DNA of 64,000 nt from Streptomyces megasporus. GTDB taxonomy: Bacteria > Actinomycetota > Actinomycetes > Streptomycetales > Streptomycetaceae. Where the stretch lies: assembly GCF_000718985.1 (NCBI RefSeq), contig NZ_JODL01000012.1, forward strand, positions 1 through 64,000, read 5' to 3'. Positions 18,845 to 27,796 of the stretch are shown piece by piece (position 1 is the stretch's first letter; the number at the start of each line of letters is the position of its first letter). A program made the position numbers and the translations under genes. The notes beneath the pieces are model-generated. The model had not been told where the DNA came from. It was given only the letters and a program-made list of their open reading frames with translations, and searched no databases.

Positions 18845-21800
18845 TCACGCGCGCATCCGCAGCCCCCGCGGGGTGGTGTGGAAACCGGCGGCCTCCAGCG
18901 CGTGACCGAGTGGGGAGCCCAACACGGGGGAGCCGTTGGCGCGTTCGACGGTGAGGGTGCCCACCATGCCCCGGCGCGTGGCGTGGGCCAGGGCCTCGAC
19001 GGCGGCGTCCAGCATCGGCCCCTCGGTCCGCCAGGCCAGGAGCGTCTTCCCGCCGCGCTCCAGGTAGAGGACCAGTTCGCCGTCGACGAGGACCACCAGG
19101 GAGCCCGCCTTCCGGCCCGGCTTGTGGGCGGCGGCGCGGCCCGGCGCGGAGCCGTCGGTGGAGACCGTCGGGGGATCGGGCCACGGCAGAGCGGCACCGT
19201 AGGCGTTGGCGGGGTCGGCGGCGGCGAGCACGGCCGTTCGGGGACGGGCCCCCTCCGGCTTCTCGCGGGCGGTGTCGATCGCGCGGAGCCGGTCCACCGC
19301 CCCGTCCATGGCGAACTGCGCCGCGCCCAGCCCCTCCACCACGTAGCCGCGCCGGGCCTGGCCGCTCTCCTCGAAGACCGACAGCACGCGGTACGCGGCC
19401 GAGAAGCCGCCCTCCACCCCCTCGGCGGCCACGGCCCCCCGGGTGACGACGCCGTGCCGGTCCAGGAGGGTGCGGGCCAGGGCATGGGCGCGGTGGGTGG
19501 GGTCGGTCTCCCGTTCGGGCAGCAGCGACCAGCGGCCCGCCACGGTCGGGGGGCCGGTCCGGGAGGCGGTGGGACGGAGGGAACGGGACGCCGAGACCGC
19601 CGAGACCGCCGAGGCCGCCGAGGCCGCCGAGGACAGAGCCGTCAGGGAGCCGTACCGGCCTCGGGGCGTGGCCCGCCTGGCGCGGTGCGCCGTGGCCCCC
19701 GCGGTGCGACCGGAGCCGAGCAGGGCGCGCAGGGGGGCGAGGGTGTCGTTGGTGAGCCGGCCGGACCAGGCCAGTTCCCAGAGGGCCTCGGCCAGCTCCG
19801 GATCGGTCGCTTCGTGCCCGGCGGCTCGGACCCGTTCGGAGATCTGCCGGAAGAACAGTCCGTACCCGCCCGAGAGCGCCTCCAGGATCGCCCGGTGGAC
19901 ATCGGTGGGCTCCAGCGGATGCGGAGGGGGCAACAGCAGGGGCGCGGTGTCGGCGAGCAGGAGCCGGACCCAGCCGTCCTTGCCGGGCAGCGCGCCGGCA
20001 CCCGCCCAGAGCACCTCCCCGGTGGTGGTCAGCTCGTCCAGCATCGACGGGTGGTAGTCGGCGACCCGGGACGGCAGGACCAGTTTCTCCAGGGCGGAGG
20101 CGGGCACGGGGACGCCCTGCACCTGCTCGACGGCGCGCAGCAGTCCGTCGACGCCGCGCAGTCCTCCCGAGCCCAGGTGCTGCCACTGGGGGAGGAAGGC
20201 GGCGAGCGCGGCGGGCGGCACCGGCTCCAGCTCCTGGCGCAGCGCGGCCAGGGAACGGCGGCGCAGCCGCCGCAGGACGGTGGGCTCGCACCACTCCTGC
20301 TCCACCCCCGAGGGATGGAACTCGCCCTGGACCAGGCGGCCGGAGGCCGCCAACCGGTGCAGGGCGCCGTCGACGATCGCCGTGCCCAGGCCGAGGCGTT
20401 CGGCCGCTCGGGCCGTGGTGAACGGGCCGTGGGTACGGGCGTACCGGGAGAGCAGGTCGCCGAGCGGGTCGGGGACGGGCTCGGTGAACGCCTCGGGGAC
20501 GCCCACGGGCAGTGCCGTGCCGAGGGCGTCGCGCAGCCGTCCGGCGTCCTCGATCGCCGCCCAGTGCTCCCGGCCCGCGACACGGACCCGGATGGCGCGT
20601 CGGGCGTGCTCCAACTCCCGCGCCCACCGCGGCTCGGCACCCCGCTCGGCCAGTTCGTCGTCGGTGAGGGGGCCCAGCACGCGCAGCGCGTCGGCGACGC
20701 CCTCGACGTCCTTGACCCGGCGGACGCCATCGGGGTCGGGCAGCCACTGCAGCTCGCGCTCCAGCTCGGCCAGCACCTCCGGGTCGAGCAGTTCGCGCAG
20801 CTCGCTGCGGCCCAGCAGCTCGGCCAGCAGCCGGGAGTCCAGGGAGAGCGCGGCGGCCCGGCGCTCGGCGAGGGGGGAGTCGCCCTCGTACAGGTACTGC
20901 GCGACGTAACCGAACAGCAGGGAACGGGCGAACGGGGACGGCTCGGGTGTGGTGACCTCCACCAGACGCACCCGGCGCGCCTCGACGTCGCCCATCAACT
21001 CGGCGAACCCGGGCACGTCGAAGACGTCCTGGAGGCACTCGCGCACGGCCTCCAGCACGATCGGGAAGGACCCGAACTCGCTCGCCACCTGCAGCAGTTG
21101 CGCGGCGCGCTGACGCTGCTGCCACAGCGGGGTGCGCTTGCCCGGATCGCGGCGGGGCAGCAACAGGGCGCGGGCGGCGCACTCGCGGAACCGCGAGGCG
21201 AACAGGGCCGAGCCGCCGACCTGGTCGGTGACGACCCGCTCCACCTCGTCCTTGTCGAACAGGACGTCGGCGGCGCCGACCGGCGGCTCCTCCGACCCGT
21301 ACCCCGCGGCGTCGGACTCCGGGCCGGGGCCCGTGTCGAAGAGCGCGTCGGAGTCGAACCCCAGCAGATCGGTGTCGGGCAGACGCAGCACGATGCCGTC
21401 GTCGGCGTGCATCACCTGCGCGTCCATGCCGAACCGCTCGCTCAGCCGCGCGCCCAGCGCCAGGGCCCAGGGGGCGTGCACCTGGGCGCCGAAGGGGGAG
21501 TGGACGACGATCCGCCAGTCGCCCAGCTCGTCGCGGAAGCGCTCCACGACGATCGTGCGGTCGTCGGGGACGTGGCCACAGGCCCGTCGCTGCTCGTCGA
21601 GGTAGGCCAGCACGTTGTCGACGGCCCAGTCGTCCAGCCCGGCCGCGGCCAGCCGCTCCCGCGCGGCCTCGGGCGGCAGACCGCCCACCTCGCGGAGGAA
21701 CGCGCCCAGTGCGCGACCCAGCTCCAGCGGGCGGCCGAGCTGGTCGCCCTTCCAGAACGGCAGCCGTCCCGGCACTCCGGGGGAGGGGGAGACCAGCACC

Positions 21801-23626
21801 CGGTCACGGGTGATGTCCTCGATCCGCCAACTGGTCGTGCCGAGGGTGAACACGTCGCCCACCCGCGACTCGTACACCATCTCCTCGTCCAGTTCCCCGA
21901 CGCGGCCACCGCCCTTCTTCGGATCGGCGCCCGCGAGGAAGACGCCGAACAGCCCGCGGTCGGGGATCGTCCCGCCCGAGGTGACCGCCAGCCGCTGGGC
22001 TCCCGGACGCCCGGTGACGGTGTGGGCGACGCGATCCCACACCAGGCGGGGGCGGAGTTCGGCGAAGGCGTCGGAGGGGTAGCGGCCGGCGAGCATGTCC
22101 AGCACAGCGGTGTACGCCGACTCCGGCAGCGAGGCGAAGGGCGCGGCGCGCCGGACGACCGCCAGCAGCTCGTCGACGTCCCAGGTGTCCATGGCGGCCA
22201 TGGCGACGAGTTGCTGGGCCAGCACGTCCAAGGGGTTGGAGGGCACCCGCAGGGCCTCGATGGCGCCCTCGCGCATCCGCTCGGTGACGACCGCGGCCTG
22301 GACCAGATCGCCGCGGTACTTGGGGAAGACCACCCCGGCCGAGACCGCGCCCACCTGGTGCCCCGCGCGACCCACCCGCTGGAGCCCGGAGGCGACCGAG
22401 GGCGGGGACTCGACCTGGACCACCAAGTCCACCGAGCCCATGTCGATGCCCAGTTCCAGACTGGAGGTGGCCACCACGGCCGGCAGCCGGCCCGCCTTGA
22501 GGTCCTCCTCGACCTGGGCCCGCTGCTCCTTGGAGACCGATCCGTGGTGGGCGCGGGCCAGCACCGGCGGCGCGTCCCCGGCGGACCCCGATCCCCCCTC
22601 CCCCGGACTCCGTCCGGGAGGTGCCCCCAGCTCGGCCGGCGAGCGGTGCTCGGGTGCCGGCTCGCCGCCGGCCCGTTCGTACGCGATCTCGTTCAGCCTG
22701 TTGCACAACCGCTCGGCCAGTCGGCGGGAGTTGACGAAGACGATCGTCGAGCGGTGGGCCTGGACGAGGTCGGCGATCCGCTCCTCCACGGACGGCCAGA
22801 TCGACGGACGGTCCCTCTGACCGCCGGGGCCCTCTCCGCCGGAGTCCCCGGGTGGCGCCCCGCCCAGTTCGCCCATGTCCGGCACGGGCACCACGACCGA
22901 CAGGTCGAACTCCTTGCCCGAGGGCGGCTGCACGACGCGCGCACCGCGCCGCGGGGAGAGGAACCGGGCCACCTCGTCCACCGGGCGGACCGTGGCCGAC
23001 AGGCCGATCCGCCGGGCCGGGCGGTCCAGCAGCTCGTCCAGTCGCTCCAGGGAGAGCGCCAGGTGGGCGCCGCGCTTGGTGCCGGCCACGGCGTGCACCT
23101 CGTCCAGGATCACCGTCTCGACGCCGCGTAGGGCCTCGCGGGCGGAGGAGGTGAGCATCAGGAAGAGCGATTCGGGCGTGGTGATCAGGATGTCCGGGGG
23201 GCGTCGGACCAGCGCCCGGCGTTCGGCGGCCGGGGTGTCCCCGGAGCGGACGCCGACCCGGATGTCCGGTTCGGGCAGCCCCAACCGCGCCGATTCCTGC
23301 CGGATGCCGGTCAGCGGGCTGCGCAGATTCCGCTCCACGTCCACCGCCAGCGCCTTCAGCGGTGAGACGTACAGCACCCGGCAGCGGCGGACCGGGTCCG
23401 CCGGCGGGGGTGTGGCGGCCAGCCTGTCCAGGGAGGCGAGGAAGGCGGCCAGCGTCTTGCCGGAACCGGTCGGGGCGACGACCAGCACGTCGCTGTCCTC
23501 GGCGAGCGCCCGCCAGGCGCCCTCCTGGGCGGCGGTGGGCGCGTGGAACGCCCCCGCGAACCACGCGCGGGTCGCGGGGGAGAACATGTCGAGAGCGGGT
23601 GCCCGGTCCATGGGTCCATCGTGCAC
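18845..23626 (-). CDS. lhr: Lhr-type ATP-dependent DNA helicase
   Basis: The 1593-aa product is a large superfamily-2 helicase (Lhr, long form) with roles in DNA repair. Walker A is APTGSGKT at residues 51-58, the Walker B/DEVH box is VILDEVHAV near 172, SATV forms motif III, and GRAGHQVG is motif VI. Winged-helix and Lhr core domains follow, and a long C-terminal region of the Lhr-CTD type completes it. Two glycine/proline-rich linkers near residues 253 and 332 look like insertions (see the repeat entries). The start may be the GTG at 23626 or the ATG at 23611; neither has a strong ribosome site. Confidence 0.92.
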   Translation of the reverse strand: MHDGPMDRAPALDMFSPATRAWFAGAFHAPTAAQEGAWRALAEDSDVLVVAPTGSGKTLAAFLASLDRLAATPPPADPVRRCRVLYVSPLKALAVDVERNLRSPLTGIRQESARLGLPEPDIRVGVRSGDTPAAERRALVRRPPDILITTPESLFLMLTSSAREALRGVETVILDEVHAVAGTKRGAHLALSLERLDELLDRPARRIGLSATVRPVDEVARFLSPRRGARVVQPPSGKEFDLSVVVPVPDMGELGGAPPGDSGGEGPGGQRDRPSIWPSVEERIADLVQAHRSTIVFVNSRRLAERLCNRLNEIAYERAGGEPAPEHRSPAELGAPPGRSPGEGGSGSAGDAPPVLARAHHGSVSKEQRAQVEEDLKAGRLPAVVATSSLELGIDMGSVDLVVQVESPPSVASGLQRVGRAGHQVGAVSAGVVFPKYRGDLVQAAVVTERMREGAIEALRVPSNPLDVLAQQLVAMAAMDTWDVDELLAVVRRAAPFASLPESAYTAVLDMLAGRYPSDAFAELRPRLVWDRVAHTVTGRPGAQRLAVTSGGTIPDRGLFGVFLAGADPKKGGGRVGELDEEMVYESRVGDVFTLGTTSWRIEDITRDRVLVSPSPGVPGRLPFWKGDQLGRPLELGRALGAFLREVGGLPPEAARERLAAAGLDDWAVDNVLAYLDEQRRACGHVPDDRTIVVERFRDELGDWRIVVHSPFGAQVHAPWALALGARLSERFGMDAQVMHADDGIVLRLPDTDLLGFDSDALFDTGPGPESDAAGYGSEEPPVGAADVLFDKDEVERVVTDQVGGSALFASRFRECAARALLLPRRDPGKRTPLWQQRQRAAQLLQVASEFGSFPIVLEAVRECLQDVFDVPGFAELMGDVEARRVRLVEVTTPEPSPFARSLLFGYVAQYLYEGDSPLAERRAAALSLDSRLLAELLGRSELRELLDPEVLAELERELQWLPDPDGVRRVKDVEGVADALRVLGPLTDDELAERGAEPRWARELEHARRAIRVRVAGREHWAAIEDAGRLRDALGTALPVGVPEAFTEPVPDPLGDLLSRYARTHGPFTTARAAERLGLGTAIVDGALHRLAASGRLVQGEFHPSGVEQEWCEPTVLRRLRRRSLAALRQELEPVPPAALAAFLPQWQHLGSGGLRGVDGLLRAVEQVQGVPVPASALEKLVLPSRVADYHPSMLDELTTTGEVLWAGAGALPGKDGWVRLLLADTAPLLLPPPHPLEPTDVHRAILEALSGGYGLFFRQISERVRAAGHEATDPELAEALWELAWSGRLTNDTLAPLRALLGSGRTAGATAHRARRATPRGRYGSLTALSSAASAASAVSAVSASRSLRPTASRTGPPTVAGRWSLLPERETDPTHRAHALARTLLDRHGVVTRGAVAAEGVEGGFSAAYRVLSVFEESGQARRGYVVEGLGAAQFAMDGAVDRLRAIDTAREKPEGARPRTAVLAAADPANAYGAALPWPDPPTVSTDGSAPGRAAAHKPGRKAGSLVVLVDGELVLYLERGGKTLLAWRTEGPMLDAAVEALAHATRRGMVGTLTVERANGSPVLGSPLGHALEAAGFHTTPRGLRMRA
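19590..19634. repeat. Five tandem 9-bp GCCGAGRCC repeats inside lhr
   Basis: Five consecutive copies of a GCCGAGACC/GCCGAGGCC nonamer encode a Ser/Ala/Val-rich stretch in a poorly conserved linker of the Lhr C-terminal region. The array may vary in copy number between strains. Confidence 0.75.
22591..22632. repeat. REP-like palindromic element inside lhr
   Basis: A stem CCCGGAC-TCC-GTCCGGG (22602-22618) is flanked by CCCCTC on one side and GAGGTGCCCCC on the other. It resembles a short palindromic sequence that I recall as common between genes in Streptomyces chromosomes. Here it sits in frame in the helicase gene and encodes the linker ELGAPPGRSPGEGG. Confidence 0.55.
22828..22872. repeat. 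Second, degenerate copy of the lhr palindromic element
   Basis: This stretch, about 240 bases from the first copy, encodes ELGGAPPGDSGGEGP. The peptide is plainly parallel to the ELGAPPGRSPGEGG of the first copy and uses the same strand and frame. The palindrome is weaker here. Confidence 0.45.
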
Positions 23627-23716
23627 CCCGCCACCGACACCGCCCCGACTCCGTCACCGCCGTCGCAGGTGGGGCCACGGCCGGGGCCGTTGTGCGGGGC
23701 CGAGCACAATGGGGTC

Positions 23717-24568
23717 ATGGGCACGGAGGAGTGGGCACGGCACTGGCGGTACGAGCGGTTGCCGGACACGGACCTGCTGCGTGCCCGGTACATCCGGCAC
23801 ACCTTCCCGCCGCACGCCCACGGTGGCTACGTGCTCGCCGCCGTCACCGGCGGGGTGGAGGAGGTGGGGTTGCCGGGGGGCGTCCTGCGGGCCGGCGCGG
23901 GGTCCGTCGTCATGATCAATCCGGAGGTGGCGCACACCGCGCGGGCCGGGACGCCGGACGGGTGGTCCTACGCCACGCTCTACCCGGCGGCCGACACGGT
24001 CGCCGCCATCGCGGCCGAGACCACCGCCGTCCGGGGCACCGTGGGGTTCGCCGAGTCCCTGGTGCACGACCCGGAGGCCGCGCGACTGATCACCGGGGTG
24101 CACCGGGCCGCCGAACGGGGCGACGCCCTGGCCGCCGACACCCTGCTGCGCGTCGCCGTCACCCGGCTGCTGCGGCTGAGCGGCGGCCCGCTCCCGGCGC
24201 GCACGGTCCGCACCGCGGGCGCGCGCAATGCCGCGCGGGCGCGCGAGATCCTGGTGGAGCGCATGACGGACCCGCCCACCCTGGAGAGGCTCGCCGCGGA
24301 GCTGGGCACGAGCCCCTTCTCGCTGCTGCGCGCCTTCCGGGAGCGGTACGGCATGCCGCCGCACGCCTGGCTCACCAGCGCGCGGGTCCGCCGCGCGCGC
24401 CGCCTGCTGGAGGAAGGGGTGCCGCCCGCCGAGGCGGCCACGGCCGTCGGGTTCGCCGATCAGCCACACCTGGGACGGCACTTCCGCCGGATCGTCGGGG
24501 TGCCTCCCGGCGCCTACCAGCGCGAACGCGCAAGAACGTACAAGACCGAGCGGAAAGATCGCCCGTAG
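23717..24568 (+). CDS. AraC-family transcriptional regulator
   Basis: The 283-aa protein has an N-terminal AraC-type cupin sensing domain (HTFPPHAHGGYVLAAVTGG, then VVMINPEVAHTA). A C-terminal double helix-turn-helix follows (LERLAAELGTSPFSLLRAFR, GFADQPHLGRHFRRIVGVPP). Its stop is ten bases before the GTG of the azlC gene, a spacing common for a regulator in the same transcript as the exporter it controls. It may sense a branched-chain amino acid or a related compound; the ligand is unknown. The ATG at 23717 begins the conserved domain. The gene is divergent from lhr, with 90 bases between them. Confidence 0.85.
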   Translation: MGTEEWARHWRYERLPDTDLLRARYIRHTFPPHAHGGYVLAAVTGGVEEVGLPGGVLRAGAGSVVMINPEVAHTARAGTPDGWSYATLYPAADTVAAIAAETTAVRGTVGFAESLVHDPEAARLITGVHRAAERGDALAADTLLRVAVTRLLRLSGGPLPARTVRTAGARNAARAREILVERMTDPPTLERLAAELGTSPFSLLRAFRERYGMPPHAWLTSARVRRARRLLEEGVPPAEAATAVGFADQPHLGRHFRRIVGVPPGAYQRERARTYKTERKDRP

Positions 24569-24578
24569 CATCGGATCC

Positions 24579-25352
24579 GTGCCAGAACGGACCCAGACCA
24601 CCCGAACAGACAGGGAAACCCCACCGGCCGTCCCCGCGGAAACCGGGACGGCCGTCGTCGAGGGCCCGCCCGCGAGCGACGACCGCGCCGTCGTACGGGA
24701 CGCGCTCGGCGTCGGCGTGGCCGTCGGACTCTCCGGCTTCGCCTTCGGGGTGACCGCCGCCGGCGCCGGGCTCGACCTCGCCCAGACCTGTGCGCTCAGC
24801 CTGCTGGTGTTCACCGGCGCCTCGCAGTTCGCCCTGGTCGGAGCGCTCGCCGCGGGCGGCAACCCGCTCACCGCCGCGGCCGGGGCCTTCTTCCTCGGCA
24901 TCCGCAACGCCTTCTACGGGCTGCGGCTGTCCACGCTGCTGCGGCTGCCGCGCGCGGTGCGTCCGTTCGCCGCCCAACTGGTCATCGACGAGAGTTCCCT
25001 GGTCGCGCTCGCCCAGCGCGACAGGCGGTCCGCCCGGATCGGGTTCACCGTCACCGGCGTCACCCTCTATCTGCTGTGGAACCTCACCACGCTGTTCGGC
25101 GCGCTGGGCGCCGCCGCGCTCGGCGACACCGACGCCTGGGGGCTGGACGCGGCCGGTCCCGCCGTCTTCCTGGCACTGCTGGCCCCCATGCTGCGCACGA
25201 CGGTGGAGCGTGCCACGGCGGGGTTGGCGGTGCTGTTGGGTCTGGGGTTGCTGCCGGTGCTCCCCGCCGGCGTCCCGGTGCTGGTGGCGGCGCTGGCCGC
25301 CCCCTCGGTGCTGCTGGTGCGCGGGCGACGGGGCGAGGAGGGGGCCCGATGA
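24579..25352 (+). CDS. azlC: AzlC-family amino acid exporter subunit
   Basis: The 257-aa integral membrane protein has the AzlC signature region (LGVGVAVGLSGFAFGVTAAG, then CALSLLVFTGASQFALVGA). It has about seven to eight hydrophobic spans and the conserved FFLGIRNAFYGL segment. AzlC and AzlD together export branched-chain amino acids and analogues in Bacillus and Corynebacterium (BrnFE). Start is GTG at 24579. Its TGA overlaps the ATG of the AzlD gene, so the two subunits are translationally coupled. Confidence 0.9.
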   Translation: MPERTQTTRTDRETPPAVPAETGTAVVEGPPASDDRAVVRDALGVGVAVGLSGFAFGVTAAGAGLDLAQTCALSLLVFTGASQFALVGALAAGGNPLTAAAGAFFLGIRNAFYGLRLSTLLRLPRAVRPFAAQLVIDESSLVALAQRDRRSARIGFTVTGVTLYLLWNLTTLFGALGAAALGDTDAWGLDAAGPAVFLALLAPMLRTTVERATAGLAVLLGLGLLPVLPAGVPVLVAALAAPSVLLVRGRRGEEGAR

Positions 25353-25657
25353 GCGTGTGGGGTGCGATAGCGGTGACGGCCGTCGGCTGCTACCTCGTGA
25401 AACTGCTCGGCCTGTCGGTGCCGGCCGGGGCGCTGGAGCGTCCGCTGGTGCGGCGGCTGGCGGCCCTGCTGCCCGTGGCCCTGCTGGCGGCGCTCACCGC
25501 GCAGCAGACCTTCGGCGGCGACGGCGGCGCGCTGGTGGTCGACGCCCGCGCCGCCGGGGTGGGGGCGGCGGCGGTCGCCCTGGTGCTGCGCGCGCCGTTC
25601 CTGGTGGTGGTGGCCGTCGCGGTCGTGGTCACCGCGGGGGTGCGGGCTCTGGGGTAG
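25349..25657 (+). CDS. azlD: AzlD-family amino acid exporter subunit
   Basis: The 102-aa protein has four predicted membrane helices and the AzlD family's typical length. It is the small partner of AzlC in a two-subunit branched-chain amino acid exporter. The ATG overlaps the azlC stop by four bases (ATGA). No terminator hairpin is obvious in the 59 bases before the next gene. Confidence 0.87.
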   Translation: MSVWGAIAVTAVGCYLVKLLGLSVPAGALERPLVRRLAALLPVALLAALTAQQTFGGDGGALVVDARAAGVGAAAVALVLRAPFLVVVAVAVVVTAGVRALG

Positions 25658-25716
25658 GTGTGGGGCAGGTCCGTCGGGCCGGGCGGTCGACCGGTGTCGG
25701 GACGGATACTGGAAGC

Positions 25717-25911
25717 ATGCGGTTGACGATCTTCTGGGAGCGGATGGCGGCCCACTTCGGTGAGGCGTACGCCGACTCCTTCGCACGCGATCACGTGATG
25801 TCCGAGCTGGGCGGCCGGACGGTGTACGAGGCCCTGGAGGCGGGGTGGGAGGCGAAGGACGTCTGGCGCGCGGTCTGTGCCGCGATGGACGTTCCCGCCG
25901 ATCTGCGGTGA
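25717..25911 (+). CDS. DUF3046 family protein
   Basis: The 64-aa protein ([20 protein letters not shown] at its start) belongs to DUF3046, a small actinobacterial family nearly always encoded just upstream of recA. It has no membrane span or known catalytic motif. Function is unknown, and the conserved position suggests a link to recA expression or DNA repair. GGAAG stands just before the ATG. The frame is open further upstream, but without homology. Confidence 0.85.
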   Translation: MRLTIFWERMAAHFGEAYADSFARDHVMSELGGRTVYEALEAGWEAKDVWRAVCAAMDVPADLR

Positions 25912-26003
25912 ACTCCGAGGTGAGTGCGCGCCGCGCGGACACGCCCTGTCGGAACCGGCCCTGAGCTGCGGTTTCCCGGTTTTCCACAGGGCGACGGGGC
26001 GAC

Positions 26004-26033
26004 TTGACACAAAAATCGAACAACCATTCTCAT
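26004..26033 (+). promoter_or_regulatory. recA promoter
   Basis: A perfect TTGACA at 26004-26009 is followed 17-18 bases later by TTCTCAT. This gives an SOS-type promoter whose spacer holds the LexA box, in the 226-base gap before recA. Confidence 0.65.
26016..26031. promoter_or_regulatory. LexA (SOS) box of recA
   Basis: TCGAAC-AACC-ATTCTC matches the actinobacterial LexA/Cheo box TCGAAC-N4-GTTCGA in the left half and partly in the right. It closely resembles the GAACATCCATTC site I recall upstream of recA in Streptomyces lividans. It overlaps the promoter spacer, so bound LexA would block RNA polymerase. Confidence 0.75.
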
Positions 26034-26137
26034 GGAAGGGTCGGGCGGCCCGGGAACGGCGCCCGGACCGATTGTCAGTGGTAGGCGTTAGCGTCTCTGA
26101 CGTGAAGCGATCGACTCAAGCGAACCGGGTGGCACCC

Positions 26138-27265
26138 ATGGCAGGAACCGACCGCGAGAAGGCGCTGGACGCCGCGCTCGCACAGATTGAACGGCAGTTC
26201 GGCAAGGGCGCCGTCATGCGTCTCGGCGAGCGGCCGAACGAGCCGGTGGAGGTGATCCCGACCGGGTCGACCGCTCTCGATGTGGCCCTCGGCGTCGGCG
26301 GCTTCCCGCGCGGTCGGGTGGTGGAGGTCTACGGCCCGGAGTCCTCCGGCAAGACCACTTTGACCCTCCACGCGGTGGCCAACGCGCAGAAGGCGGGCGG
26401 CACGGTGGCCTTCGTGGACGCCGAGCACGCGCTGGATCCGGAGTACGCCAAGAAGCTGGGCGTGGACGTGGACGCCCTGATCCTGTCCCAGCCGGACAAC
26501 GGCGAGCAGGCGCTGGAGATCACCGACATGCTGATCCGCTCCGGCGCGCTCGACCTGATCGTGATCGACTCGGTGGCCGCCCTGGTGCCGCGCGCGGAGA
26601 TCGAGGGCGAGATGGGCGACTCCCACGTCGGCCTCCAGGCCCGGCTGATGAGCCAGGCGCTGCGGAAGATCACCGGCGCGCTCAGCCAGTCCAAGACGAC
26701 CGCGATCTTCATCAACCAGCTCCGCGAGAAGGTCGGCGTGATGTTCGGCTCGCCGGAGACCACCACCGGCGGGCGGGCGCTGAAGTTCTACGCCTCGGTG
26801 CGGCTGGACATCCGCCGCATCGAGACGCTGAAGGACGGCACCGAGGCGGTCGGCAACCGCACCCGGGTGAAGGTGGTGAAGAACAAGGTCGCGCCGCCGT
26901 TCAAGCAGGCGGAGTTCGACATCCTGTACGGGGTGGGCATCAGCCGTGAGGGCGGGCTGATCGACATGGGGGTGGAGCACGGCTTCATCCGCAAGTCCGG
27001 GGCCTGGTACACCTACGAGGGCGATCAGTTGGGGCAGGGCAAGGAGAACGCCCGTAACTTCCTGCGGGACAACCCGGATCTGGCCAACGAGATCGAGAAG
27101 AAGATCAAGGAGAAGCTGGGCATCGGCCCGAAGACGGAGGCCCCCGAGAGCGAGCCGGGCGTGGACGCCGCCGGGCCCGCCGAGGCGCCGGTCGCCGCGG
27201 CGAAGGCGGTGCCCGCGCCGGCGAGCCGGGCCAAGGCGGTCAAGAGCACCGCGGCCAAGAGCTGA
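26138..27265 (+). CDS. recA: RecA recombinase
   Basis: RecA coats single-stranded DNA, drives strand exchange and triggers LexA self-cleavage. The 375-aa product has Walker [10 protein letters not shown] from residue 66, Walker B ([12 protein letters not shown]), the L1 region [12 protein letters not shown], the DNA-binding L2 loop ([16 protein letters not shown]) and a C-terminal domain. It ends in an Ala/Lys/Pro-rich tail of about 45 residues, typical of Streptomyces. The ATG at 26138 gives the standard start [20 protein letters not shown]. RecX follows three bases after the stop. Confidence 0.98.
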   Translation: MAGTDREKALDAALAQIERQFGKGAVMRLGERPNEPVEVIPTGSTALDVALGVGGFPRGRVVEVYGPESSGKTTLTLHAVANAQKAGGTVAFVDAEHALDPEYAKKLGVDVDALILSQPDNGEQALEITDMLIRSGALDLIVIDSVAALVPRAEIEGEMGDSHVGLQARLMSQALRKITGALSQSKTTAIFINQLREKVGVMFGSPETTTGGRALKFYASVRLDIRRIETLKDGTEAVGNRTRVKVVKNKVAPPFKQAEFDILYGVGISREGGLIDMGVEHGFIRKSGAWYTYEGDQLGQGKENARNFLRDNPDLANEIEKKIKEKLGIGPKTEAPESEPGVDAAGPAEAPVAAAKAVPAPASRAKAVKSTAAKS

Positions 27266-27268
27266 GCC

Positions 27269-27796
27269 GTGGCGGGACGCCAGGAACTCCCGACCGACCC
27301 GGAGGAGCGGGCGCGGGCGATCTGCCTGCGCCTGCTCACCGGGACGCCGCGCACCCGGGGGCAACTCGCGGAAGCGTTGCGCAAGCGGGAGATCCCGGAG
27401 GACGTGGCCGAGGCGGTGCTGTCCCGTTTCGAGGACGTCGGTCTGATCGACGACGCGGCGTTCGCCGACGCCTGGGTGGAGTCCCGGCACCACGGGCGAG
27501 GTCTCGCCCGCCGGGCGCTCGCCCGCGAGTTGAGGACGAAGGGTGTGGACTCCGCCCTGATCGACGAAGCGGTCGGCCGGCTCGATCCGGAACGGGAGGA
27601 GAGGACGGCCCGCGCCCTGGTGGAACGCAAACTGCGTATGACCAGGGGCCTCGACCGGGACAAGCGGGTGCGTCGGCTCGCCGGGATGCTCGCTCGCAAG
27701 GGATACCCCGAGGGGCTCGCCCTGCGGGTGGTCCGGGAGGTTCTGGAGGCCGAGGGCGAGGATCCGGAGGAGTACGGCCTCTACGGGATGGACTGA
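27269..27796 (+). CDS. recX: RecX regulatory protein
   Basis: RecX binds RecA filaments and inhibits or limits them. The 175-aa product is made of three-helix repeats with the family's motifs (TGTPRTRGQLAEALRKREIP, DDAAFADAWVESRHHGRGLA). It starts with GTG three bases after the recA stop, so it is co-transcribed and probably coupled. Its last 16 bases overlap the convergent MFS transporter gene tail to tail. Confidence 0.95.
   Translation: MAGRQELPTDPEERARAICLRLLTGTPRTRGQLAEALRKREIPEDVAEAVLSRFEDVGLIDDAAFADAWVESRHHGRGLARRALARELRTKGVDSALIDEAVGRLDPEREERTARALVERKLRMTRGLDRDKRVRRLAGMLARKGYPEGLALRVVREVLEAEGEDPEEYGLYGMD

Noticed and set aside
19560..19640. The tandem nonamers in lhr as a binding-site array
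   Set aside because: They lie in coding sequence in a poorly conserved Ser/Ala linker and look like simple replication slippage.
18590..23131. A 1513-codon open frame on the plus strand across lhr
   Set aside because: It is a shadow of lhr; the minus strand has all helicase motifs and the plus translation has none.
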